DNA from: an uncultured Alphaproteobacteria bacterium
GTDB taxonomy: Bacteria > Pseudomonadota > Alphaproteobacteria > RF32 > CAG-239
Direction of reading: 5' to 3'
Assembly: GCA_910585375.1 (NCBI GenBank)
Contig: CAJUCZ010000015.1
Location: 1 to 46,371 of the forward strand
Length of the DNA: 46,371 nucleotides
Within the stretch, counting starts at the first letter, position 1, and each line of letters starts with the position of its first letter. The notes under the pieces were generated by a model. That model saw only the letters and a list, made by a program, of their open reading frames with translations. It was not told the origin of the DNA and did not search any database. Shown here piece by piece: positions 8,236 through 16,271 of this stretch. A program made the position numbers and the translations under genes.

Positions 8236-10002
8236 ATGTTCAAAAAAATACCCTGTTCTCTGTTTTTCTGGTGCATTTTGTTTTTTGCTCCGGCTCAGAT
8301 TTTGGCAACGGAAAATTCTGCCGAAATTGATCCTCAGATCAGTTCTCGGGAAACAGCCCGAATTTTAAAAGCAGCCGAGATCTCCAAAAATGACATCAAA
8401 ACGTATAAAAAGATTTTTTATGCTCTGGAAAACAACAGAATAACTGCAGCCCGCAAACTAATAAAAAAACTTGATAATAAAATTCTGCTCGGCCATGTCA
8501 AAGCGCAAATATATCTTTCCAAGACTTATACCAGCAGTTATCCGGAATTAAAAAGCTGGTTGGAAGAATACGCAAATCTTCCGGAAGCACCCCGTATCTA
8601 CAAATTAGCCCTCAGAAAAGCTCCGAAAAATCAAAAATTCTCCTTGCAGGAACCGGTTTTTCAAAAAAAATTCGGCTACTACGGCTGGAACTATCAGGAT
8701 TTTGAGCATATGCCGGAAAAGATGCTGATTTTTCTGGAAAAACATGTCAGAAACTTTGCACAAAACCTCAACAAAGGCAAAACCAGAGCCGCCAGAATAA
8801 TTCTGGAAAATAAAACTTTGCAAAAACAACTTCCATCTAAATATTACGCTTCTTTATCCGCAAAACTGGCTCAAAAATATCTTCTGGACAATGAAAACGC
8901 TTTGGCACAGGAGTGGGCTCAACGGACAATCAATCGAGAACAGGACAATGCAACCGGTTACTGGATTGCCGGTTTGTCATCCTGGCGGCTGAAGCAATAC
9001 AAAACAGCCTCGGAAAAGTTCAAAACCTTGGGTAAAATGAAAAATGACGACTGGCTGGTTGCCGCCGGCGCTTACTGGGCCGGACGCAGCTATGAAAAAC
9101 GCGGACAGAAATCACTGGCCAAACAGTGGTACAAAGAGGCCGCCAAATACAAATACACCTTTTACGGCATCCTCGGCAGCCGCAAAGCCGGCATCACTCC
9201 CGATTATCAATGGACCTCAATGAGCTACTACAACAATCTGAGTCTTGACAACTATGTGTCGGGACTAATGGCAAACGTCTCGGTCAAACGGGCACTAATT
9301 CTCATCTTATGCCAGCAATATAAACTGGCCGGACAAGAAATCATGAACAGCGCCGAACCGATCCCTGATGCCCAAAAAGAAGCCCTGCTCTTTCTGGCTC
9401 ACAAATATCGCGCTCATGTGATAGCCATGCATCTGTCCAAACAACTGAGCACTCAGAATAACAATGTATGCTATGATTATTTTAACTATCCGATTCCGCA
9501 TTGGGAACCGGAAAAAGGCTGGCGTCTGAACAAATCTCTGCTGCTGGCCGTTGCCCGTCAGGAATCTTCTTTCAGCCCGCATGCCTCCAGTCCGGCCGGT
9601 GCCAAAGGGCTTTTGCAACTGTTGCCCAATACGGCATACCATATAACAAAAGACAAAAGCCTTCGTCAGGACTGCCGCCCGCTGCTCAAAGCAGAATATA
9701 ATCTGGAACTCGGACAACAATATATTGAATATCTGTTGGATAAACCTTTTGTCAACGGCAACATTTTCTACATGCTGGTAGCCTATAACGCCGGTCCCGG
9801 AAACCTTTATAAATGGCTGAAAACAATAAAGGACAATAATGACCCTTTATTGTTTATTGAACTTGTACCGTCACGCGAAACCCGTTTATACATCGAAAGA
9901 GTCATGGCGAATTACTGGATTTATCAAATGCGCCTTGGCGAAAATCCGCAAACACTGCAGGAAGCCAGCCAAAACAAATGGCCGATGCTTATAAAACAAT
10001 AA
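8236..10002 (+). CDS. Soluble lytic murein transglycosylase (Slt70-like, GH23)
   Basis: Cleaves peptidoglycan glycan strands with formation of 1,6-anhydromuramyl ends. The 588-residue protein has a signal peptide (to about residue 25), a long helical superhelical region (roughly 50-420) like Slt70, and a C-terminal SLT domain. The catalytic Glu is E443 in AVARQESSF, followed by SPAGAKGLLQLLP and VAYNAGPGNLYKWL, the hallmark motifs. It acts in the periplasm. It lies immediately after two small secreted proteins and is probably translated from the same mRNA. Length is close to the E. coli enzyme. Convergent with the motAB cluster. Confidence 0.93.
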   Translation: MFKKIPCSLFFWCILFFAPAQILATENSAEIDPQISSRETARILKAAEISKNDIKTYKKIFYALENNRITAARKLIKKLDNKILLGHVKAQIYLSKTYTSSYPELKSWLEEYANLPEAPRIYKLALRKAPKNQKFSLQEPVFQKKFGYYGWNYQDFEHMPEKMLIFLEKHVRNFAQNLNKGKTRAARIILENKTLQKQLPSKYYASLSAKLAQKYLLDNENALAQEWAQRTINREQDNATGYWIAGLSSWRLKQYKTASEKFKTLGKMKNDDWLVAAGAYWAGRSYEKRGQKSLAKQWYKEAAKYKYTFYGILGSRKAGITPDYQWTSMSYYNNLSLDNYVSGLMANVSVKRALILILCQQYKLAGQEIMNSAEPIPDAQKEALLFLAHKYRAHVIAMHLSKQLSTQNNNVCYDYFNYPIPHWEPEKGWRLNKSLLLAVARQESSFSPHASSPAGAKGLLQLLPNTAYHITKDKSLRQDCRPLLKAEYNLELGQQYIEYLLDKPFVNGNIFYMLVAYNAGPGNLYKWLKTIKDNNDPLLFIELVPSRETRLYIERVMANYWIYQMRLGENPQTLQEASQNKWPMLIKQ

Positions 10003-10112
10003 CGGTTATAAACATCAAAAAATCAGCATTTAACCGAAGTCCCTAAAAAAAATAATGCCCTGAAGAACGCTAAAAGATTAAAGAACAGTCATATCCGCTT
10101 CAGACCGGACAA

Positions 10113-10661
10113 CTACAATACAGAAGAAAACTGAATAAGATTAGGCAAAAAAGTTACCCATAAATATAATAAGACCAAAAGGACGGTTTTATTTTTTTTG
10201 CCTTCAAAAACCCCGAACCATTTTTCATTCATAAAAGCGGAAACCAAAGAAAACGCTGCAGCAACCAGTAAAGAAAATGCGATTTCAACCCCATGCAACG
10301 CCGGCAGAACCAGAAGATAATAAAAACGGACGGCATCGTCCCAACCTTTGCCCGCCCACTCGCAGGAAAGCGCCCCCGTAAGCAAAAGCACAAAAATGCA
10401 TAACGCCCCGATACCAAAAACAAAAATAAAAACATAAAAGGCATACTTGGCCAAAAGCTTCTGCAATACATCTTTTTTCAACCACAAAACTGACAATAAA
10501 AGCGGAAAAAACCAACTTCCCAAAATCCGCAAAAATACACCGGCAGATACCTTATCGTTAAAAGTTTCGGAAATAACCCCGCACCCGGCAGCAAACCAAA
10601 ATCCAATTCCGGCAATCACAAGCCAGACACGAAAATTGTTTTTAAGAAAAGAAAATACCAT
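10113..10661 (-). CDS. Membrane protein, unknown, downstream of motB
   Basis: 182 residues with about five hydrophobic helices and a C-terminal helix reaching almost to the end. No known family recognised. The ATG at 10661 has GAGGG upstream; another ATG at 10679 overlaps the motB stop as ATGA but lacks a ribosome site. Either way it is tightly coupled to motB and should share the motAB transcript. Whether it takes part in motility cannot be told from sequence. Confidence 0.65.
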   Translation of the reverse strand: MVFSFLKNNFRVWLVIAGIGFWFAAGCGVISETFNDKVSAGVFLRILGSWFFPLLLSVLWLKKDVLQKLLAKYAFYVFIFVFGIGALCIFVLLLTGALSCEWAGKGWDDAVRFYYLLVLPALHGVEIAFSLLVAAAFSLVSAFMNEKWFGVFEGKKNKTVLLVLLYLWVTFLPNLIQFSSVL

Positions 10662-10675
10662 AAAACCCTCAAATA

Positions 10676-11332
10676 TCATTTAAAAGACGGCTCAACATGA
10701 ATAATCACCCTGCGGTTTTTCATCATATTCTGCGGAATTGGCTCACCATAAGGATCATGATTCGGATACTTTGGCGCATTATCATACAAACCGGTTGCTT
10801 TCAACCTGACGCGGGGAATACCGCGGCTCTCCAAAAAGCGAACGACAGCAGCTGCCCTTGCAGCCGACAATTCCCAATTTGACGGATACAAGTCGCTGGA
10901 AAAAGGCTCGTCACTGGTATGTCCTTCCACACTAAAATTAAAAGAATTATAACGGTCAGACATTAATGTAGCGGCCAGCCGCTTCAATGCAGGGAGCATT
11001 TTGGGTCTGATCTCGGCCGACCCGTGCTGAAACAGCAAATCTCCGCCAAATTCGATTACCACGCCTTGAGCATCGGTTCCAAGCGCCACCTCTTCTCCCA
11101 GACTCATAGATTGAATATCATCAGTCAATTCAACCATCATCATCTCAATAGGGCGAGTAACGTCTTTTTGTCCGAAACCTTCGTTCATACCGGCCTGAAT
11201 TTGCTCAAACATTGCCAAATCAACTTTAGAAACAGAAGAAATCATTACAAAAAAACAAAGCAGGAGCGTTACCATGTCACCATAAGTAGACATCCAGTCT
11301 TCGTCAATGCGCTCCTCTTTCTTTTTCTTCAT
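10676..11332 (-). CDS. motB: Flagellar stator protein MotB (OmpA-like C-terminus)
   Basis: Peptidoglycan-anchored stator subunit. The 218-residue protein has a short charged N-terminus, one membrane helix (about 20-37) with the proton-conducting Asp19 in STYGDMVTLLLCFF, and a C-terminal OmpA-like peptidoglycan-binding domain (VEGHTSDEP, NWELSAARA, NRRVIIHV). It lies 13 bases after motA, as in a classic stator operon. The short linker is compact for MotB but normal for the shorter alphaproteobacterial forms. An ExbD/TolR role is unlikely because of the OmpA domain. Confidence 0.88.
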   Translation of the reverse strand: MKKKKEERIDEDWMSTYGDMVTLLLCFFVMISSVSKVDLAMFEQIQAGMNEGFGQKDVTRPIEMMMVELTDDIQSMSLGEEVALGTDAQGVVIEFGGDLLFQHGSAEIRPKMLPALKRLAATLMSDRYNSFNFSVEGHTSDEPFSSDLYPSNWELSAARAAAVVRFLESRGIPRVRLKATGLYDNAPKYPNHDPYGEPIPQNMMKNRRVIIHVEPSFK

Positions 11333-11345
11333 CTGCCCAACCCCG

Positions 11346-12155
11346 TTAATTGTTTGATGTATTCATATCGCGGTCAATAAGGAACTGTTCGTTCACATCG
11401 ACAAATGAGTTAATTTTATCCTGAATATAACGCGGACTTTTACGTTCGGCTAATAAAACCAGCCCTTCCATCTGCAAATTGTACTTAAACATAGACACAT
11501 TATTTCGGGCAGCAACTTTCGTTGCCGCAGGGATAAAGAAAATTCGCGCCAAAATAATACCATAAAATGTCGTAATTAAAGCCACGGCCATACTCGGTCC
11601 GATTGCCGCAGGATCAGACCCCATGTTACCCAGCATGATCACCAAACCGATCAATGTTCCGAGCATGCCGAAAGCAGGAGAGTCGCCCCCCATCTTCATT
11701 AGGGCACCGCCGCCTTTGGCATTTCTTTCCGCCTGCGCGTCCATCATGCTTTCCAAAATCTGCTTAATTTCTGCGCCGGTATAACCGGTCACCACTAAAT
11801 CAGCCCCGTAAGCCAAAAACGGGTCTTCCTGCCGCAAACTGTCAGTCACCTCATTTTCAAGGCCTTGCAAACCGTTTTTTTGCACGATATATGCCCAGCG
11901 GACAATACGTCCGACTTCTTCTTTTAAAGAAGCCGAAGAATCCTTGTGCGGTTTAAGCGTGCTGAAAATAAGTTTAAAAGCTTCCAGTGCCGTTTTAGGT
12001 TCAAAAGAAATGAACAATGCCGCTATCGTTCCCCCCAAAACAATAATAATGCTGGGAATATCAATAAAAGCTTCCGGCCGGTCGGTAGCAGTCACAATCG
12101 CACCGATAACAACGGCAAAACCAACCAAATACGATAAAATCGAACTTAACGACAT
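11346..12155 (-). CDS. motA: Flagellar stator protein MotA
   Basis: 269-residue four-helix membrane protein of the MotA/TolQ/ExbB family that forms the ion channel with MotB. Visible features: N-terminal helices (7-22 and 33-50), a cytoplasmic loop with charged residues (about 60-150) and the C-terminal helix pair with the conserved GTLIGLVIMLGNMG and VALITTFYGIILAR segments. It precedes motB. gcrA lies 94 bases upstream on the same strand, but a shared transcript is not certain. No flagellar structural genes are in the window. Confidence 0.9.
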   Translation of the reverse strand: MSLSSILSYLVGFAVVIGAIVTATDRPEAFIDIPSIIIVLGGTIAALFISFEPKTALEAFKLIFSTLKPHKDSSASLKEEVGRIVRWAYIVQKNGLQGLENEVTDSLRQEDPFLAYGADLVVTGYTGAEIKQILESMMDAQAERNAKGGGALMKMGGDSPAFGMLGTLIGLVIMLGNMGSDPAAIGPSMAVALITTFYGIILARIFFIPAATKVAARNNVSMFKYNLQMEGLVLLAERKSPRYIQDKINSFVDVNEQFLIDRDMNTSNN

Positions 12156-12249
12156 AATTTATAATCCTTATAAACGCTCATAAAAAACTTATGCAATAAT
12201 ATATTGCACCCAAATAGGTTAATATTTTACAAACGTGCGGAAACAGCCC

Positions 12250-12741
12250 TTACTTTTTAACTGCTTTTACATAGGCAATGTTGGCATGCTCTTCACAATA
12301 AGTCTGGCCGATTTTGACCTTTTTGCCGCAAAAATGAAAATTTTCGTCTTTCGGATCCCCCAGCGGCCAGCGGCAGGTATGATTATCTAAATCCACCAGA
12401 GAAACCATCCCTTTTTTAACGGTATCAATTTTGGCGGCAGAAGGAGCGGACGGACGGTTTTCTGCCGTATATTTTTCGGCTTTGCCGGCGTTTTTTGCCG
12501 GAGCAGCCGCAGGTTTGGCTTCAGCTGCAGGCTGGGCTGCCGTATTTGTTTCAGCTTTATTTTCTGCGGTATCTTCGTCTTTTTTCTTAATCGGGGACGG
12601 ACGCCCGGACAATCCCAATCTGTGAACCTTACCGACAATAGAATTTTTAGTAACATTGAGTTTTTTGCCGATTTCGGCGGTTGTCATCCCTTGTTTCCAC
12701 ATCGCGCGCAAATCTTCAACCATCTGTTCGGTCCAAGCCAT
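12250..12741 (-). CDS. gcrA: Cell-cycle regulator GcrA
   Basis: Alphaproteobacterial sigma70-associated transcription factor that acts at promoters with CcrM-methylated GANTC sites. The 163-residue protein starts with the diagnostic WTEQMVEDLRAMWKQGMT helix and has KNSIVGKVHRLGLSGRPSP (HTH). A low-complexity Ala/Lys/Pro linker follows (about 50-110), then the C-terminal metal-binding-like part (CRWPLGD, FHFCG, TYCEEHA). Start at 12741 with AAGGAG upstream; the frame extends to 12822 without similarity. A GAGTC (GANTC) site lies at 12803-12807, about 60 bases upstream, which may matter for its own control. Confidence 0.93.
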   Translation of the reverse strand: MAWTEQMVEDLRAMWKQGMTTAEIGKKLNVTKNSIVGKVHRLGLSGRPSPIKKKDEDTAENKAETNTAAQPAAEAKPAAAPAKNAGKAEKYTAENRPSAPSAAKIDTVKKGMVSLVDLDNHTCRWPLGDPKDENFHFCGKKVKIGQTYCEEHANIAYVKAVKK

Positions 12742-12903
12742 TAGAGTTCTCCTTATAAAACTTACCAATTTAATATTCGGATAATAGACCGATAATTGTC
12801 CCGAGTCTAGTAATATTCTCAAATTATCACTTTTTTTTTCAAAAAAAACAGATTATATTGGCATAAAATGATAAAATGAAAAAATATTTAAGGAGATGTT
12901 ATT

Positions 12904-14340
12904 ATGAAACAACCTGCCGCAGCATCATTACTGGCATTGTCCCTGCTTTTCTCGCCCAAGCTGTCTCTGGCCGGCGAAAGCGAGATTCTTTTGACCGATA
13001 AACAAAACACCGGACTGTCATTAAGCATTTATAATAACAACCTTGCCTTCATCCGCGACTCCCGCAGTATAGACCTGCCTCAGGGACGGTCGCAGATTGC
13101 TTTTGAAGGCGTTGCCCGCCAGATGAAGCCTGAAACGGCAATGCTGTCAGGCTCCGGTCTTAAAGTCATTGAACAAAATTACGATTACAACGTGCTGACA
13201 AGCGCCAACCTGCAAGAAGCTTCCGTCGGACAACAGGTCAAAACCGCCGTATTCAATCAGGAAACCGGTCAAGATACTTTTAATACCGCCACCCTTCTGA
13301 GTACTCAGTCCGGCATGCCGGTTCTTGAATTTTCCTACGGTGTGGAAACCCGCTTTCCGGGCCGGATTATTTATGAAAAAATTCCCGCAGGCCTGCGTAC
13401 CAAACCCACGCTGATCGCCAATATCGAAAATGCGCGGCCGGGAGAACAAAATCTGGAACTGGCCTACCTGACCAACGGCATTAGCTGGAAAGCCGATTAT
13501 ATTGTTGAAATCAGCTCGGCTGACAAATTGAATTTAAACGGCTGGGTAACATTAAACAACCAATCAGGAACCGATTATAAAAATGCTCAGGTACAATTGA
13601 TTGCCGGCAGCGTCAATCAGGTTCAACCCGTCATGCCGCGCAACTACGCCGCCGGTATGATGCTGAAAGCAGCCGCATTTGACGGCGTGGCCGAAAGTGC
13701 CGCCGCTCCGGCCAGAGAAAGTTTGGGCGATTACTATATGTACACTTTGCCATTCCAAACAACCATCAAAGACAAACAATCCAAACAAGTCAACCTGATG
13801 ACCAACAACGATGTATCTTACAGCAAGGAATATCGCATTACTTCTCCGCTGTACCTTGGCCTCGGCACAAGCCTTGACGAATTTGAAAAACAAAACCCGG
13901 CCGTCATCTTCAAAATCACCAATGACAAAGCCTCCAACCTTGGCGAACCTCTGCCGTCGGGAACAGTCAGAATGTATGAAAAAGACTCTTCTGGAACACT
14001 GCAGTTTATTGGCGAAAGCCCGCTTTCCCATGCCGCCGTCGGAGAAAAAATCGAATTAAACACCGGCTCTGCTTTTGACATCTGGGCAAAAGGCAAAATC
14101 ACCCAAAGTCAGAACATTGCCAAAAACATGCGTGAAATTGCCGTTGAAATCACGTTTGAAAATTCTAAGGACGAAGATGCGGAAATAGCCTTTATCCAAA
14201 ACTTCGGCAACCAGTATCAGTTATTGACGGAAAGCTTGGCCGGCAAAGAAAAGAACTCCCGTACCCGCGAATGGGATTTCACTTTAAAGCCGGGTGAAAA
14301 ACAAATTTTAACTTTCAAAATCAGGGTAACCAATCAATAA
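12904..14340 (+). CDS. DUF4139 domain secreted protein
   Basis: 478 residues with a Sec signal peptide (cleavage near SLAGES, residue ~23). The mature protein has the DUF4139 fold: an N-terminal strand region (SLSIYNNNLAFIRDSR), then LAYLTNGISWKADYIVEI and LNGWVTLNNQSGTDYKNAQVQL, the family signature, followed by beta repeats to the end. The family is exported or surface-associated and of unknown biochemical role. AAGGAG precedes the ATG. Its stop overlaps the next gene's start (TAATG), implying translational coupling. No lipobox. Confidence 0.85.
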   Translation: MKQPAAASLLALSLLFSPKLSLAGESEILLTDKQNTGLSLSIYNNNLAFIRDSRSIDLPQGRSQIAFEGVARQMKPETAMLSGSGLKVIEQNYDYNVLTSANLQEASVGQQVKTAVFNQETGQDTFNTATLLSTQSGMPVLEFSYGVETRFPGRIIYEKIPAGLRTKPTLIANIENARPGEQNLELAYLTNGISWKADYIVEISSADKLNLNGWVTLNNQSGTDYKNAQVQLIAGSVNQVQPVMPRNYAAGMMLKAAAFDGVAESAAAPARESLGDYYMYTLPFQTTIKDKQSKQVNLMTNNDVSYSKEYRITSPLYLGLGTSLDEFEKQNPAVIFKITNDKASNLGEPLPSGTVRMYEKDSSGTLQFIGESPLSHAAVGEKIELNTGSAFDIWAKGKITQSQNIAKNMREIAVEITFENSKDEDAEIAFIQNFGNQYQLLTESLAGKEKNSRTREWDFTLKPGEKQILTFKIRVTNQ

Positions 14341-15593
14341 TGAAAAGAACGGTCTTCTTCGGCATCTGTTTTGCACTTGTCTGCCCCGCACTTTCCATTG
14401 CCAATGAAGCGGGTAAATACAAAAAATTCTATGAAGTCAACCTTCATGAGAACTACCCGTCTGCAACGGAGCTGCAGGCCAAAATAGATGCTGACAAAGA
14501 CTACGACAAAGGTTATGACTACACTTGGAACATCGGCAAAAAATTCAAAGCTGCGTTCCGGCGTATCATCAAATCCTACGGCTTGTCGGAAAAACGGCTG
14601 AAAACACCAACGGAAGACGTCATTTTGGAAGCAATAAAAATGATGCCGCCTGACAGCTATCCGTATATCGGGCCATTCATGCATACCGTCCCCGGCATGT
14701 CTCCCAAAATACTAAACTACCCCGGCATCAAAGAAACCAAAAATCAATTTCCCGAACGCATAGCCCCTGAACTTCAACATATTGAAGATATTGAGTTTTT
14801 ATCTCCGGCTCTGTACTGGGTTCTGATGCCGGAAGTTTGGCAAACCTATGGCTATACAGCCGAATTTCCGCAAAACCGTCCGCCGCGGCCCAAAGTGCAA
14901 TACAATCCGCAATTCTATGAAAATTTAAACCGATACGCCGATTTACGGGCATATATTCCCAAAACGCGCAAACTCATGCCGCACAAGATTGACCCGCTCA
15001 GCCGCCGGACAATCAACCCCGAACCGGACAGCCCGCTGACCACGCCCGATGCTCTGGCCGTTGCACAAACTTTCAAAGGAATATCCGGCCTCAACAAAGA
15101 TTTTCAGACCTTTCTGAAAATCATGCAGGCAACAAAAATGCTGAATTTATGGGAAAATGAACAAAATCCGGGCTTTCCCGTCAGTCCGCTGATAAAAGAC
15201 ATGGCCAATCCCTGCCGCCGCCTGATTCAGAAATTCCGCATTATCGGAGAAGAACGCAAGCTGGCAGCCATTGCCGCAGAACAAGGCTTTACACTTGACG
15301 AGTGGGGCTATACCTGCGACAAAACCGTTAAAGCGCATCGCGCTGCCAATATGAGTCAAAGTACGGCGGTGGCAATTTCCGCCTATCGCAAAGGATTGCT
15401 CGACAAAAGCATTTCCCAGTTATCGCCTAATCTTGCCCAAGCCAATTATGCTCTCATGCAAGGCCTGATAGAAATGTACGACGCCCCGTTGCCGGACGTT
15501 GCCGCCGTCATTCGGAATCGCAGGCAAATGGACGATTCGTTCAGAAGAATCAATAATATGCTGATTTTCCACCCGCTGGATGGCATAGACTAA
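14340..15593 (+). CDS. Secreted protein, unknown, coupled to the DUF4139 gene
   Basis: 417 residues; signal peptide of about 21 residues (FFGICFALVCPALSIA). The mature region is rich in Pro, Tyr and Arg, with segments such as YPYIGPFMHTVPGM and PALYWVLMPEVW, then a helical C-terminal half with two cysteines (NPCRRL and YTCDKT). No domain recognised. Its ATG shares a base with the stop of the DUF4139 gene, so the two proteins are probably made together and may act together in the envelope. Confidence 0.75.
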   Translation: MKRTVFFGICFALVCPALSIANEAGKYKKFYEVNLHENYPSATELQAKIDADKDYDKGYDYTWNIGKKFKAAFRRIIKSYGLSEKRLKTPTEDVILEAIKMMPPDSYPYIGPFMHTVPGMSPKILNYPGIKETKNQFPERIAPELQHIEDIEFLSPALYWVLMPEVWQTYGYTAEFPQNRPPRPKVQYNPQFYENLNRYADLRAYIPKTRKLMPHKIDPLSRRTINPEPDSPLTTPDALAVAQTFKGISGLNKDFQTFLKIMQATKMLNLWENEQNPGFPVSPLIKDMANPCRRLIQKFRIIGEERKLAAIAAEQGFTLDEWGYTCDKTVKAHRAANMSQSTAVAISAYRKGLLDKSISQLSPNLAQANYALMQGLIEMYDAPLPDVAAVIRNRRQMDDSFRRINNMLIFHPLDGID

Positions 15594-15650
15594 AAAAAAT
15601 AACATTTTCAAAGGGCTAAAAAGCAAAATAAAAGTTTTTTCACTTTTTTA

Positions 15651-15679
15651 TTGCATTTCGCATCCAATATGGGTATACA
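15651..15679 (+). promoter_or_regulatory. Likely sigma70 promoter for rpoZ
   Basis: TTGCAT (15651-15656), a 17-base spacer and TATACA (15674-15679), 43 bases before the rpoZ start codon. Confidence 0.55.
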
Positions 15680-15721
15680 CTTGAAACTAGAGTATTTTAC
15701 ATTAATATTAAGGTGAATAAG

Positions 15722-16204
15722 ATGGCACGTGTAACAGTTGAAGACTGCATTGATAAAATCCCGAACCGTTATGAACTTTTGATGGTTGCCGCTCAAAGAG
15801 CCAAAGACATCAGCGCCGGTTCTCCGATTACCCTTCCCCGCGACAACGACAAAAATCCGGTAATTGCCTTGCGCGAAATTGCCGACAACACCGTAAACAT
15901 TGAAGACCTGCAAAGATCTCTGGTTATGGGGCTGCAAAAATACGTTGAAGTCGAAGAACCGGAAGAAGAAGAGCTGGAAATCATGGCTGCCGAAAAAGAA
16001 CTGGTTGATTTGGACGAACAATTCTCCGGTCTGTTGCTGGACAGCGACGTCTCAGATTCAATGCAGGTCGTTGATGAAGAAGGCGAAGTTGATGATCTTG
16101 ATTTGGCGGCCGATGACGGCTTGGAAGACGACGATGCCGGGCTTGATGATTCTTTTGACATGGGAGCTGACCTCGACGACGATTTTGACGACAGCGAACA
16201 ATAA
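15722..16204 (+). CDS. rpoZ: RNA polymerase omega subunit with long acidic tail
   Basis: Omega promotes assembly of RNA polymerase and takes part in ppGpp response. Residues 1-75 match the family (ARVTVEDCIDKIPNRYELL, AAQRAKDISAG, NPVIALREIA). The remaining ~85 residues form a strongly acidic, low-complexity tail of Asp/Glu with Leu, Val, Ser and Met, making the protein 160 residues, clearly longer than the usual 80-130. The start at 15722 has AAGG six to nine bases upstream; a GTG at 15713 is also in frame. It lies just before the RelA/SpoT gene, the standard order in many proteobacteria. Confidence 0.93.
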   Translation: MARVTVEDCIDKIPNRYELLMVAAQRAKDISAGSPITLPRDNDKNPVIALREIADNTVNIEDLQRSLVMGLQKYVEVEEPEEEELEIMAAEKELVDLDEQFSGLLLDSDVSDSMQVVDEEGEVDDLDLAADDGLEDDDAGLDDSFDMGADLDDDFDDSEQ

Positions 16205-16271
16205 CGAATAATTAAGATTATTCTGCTTTAATTATAAGCTGAAAAATTTTGGTTATTGGGAGCTGACATCG

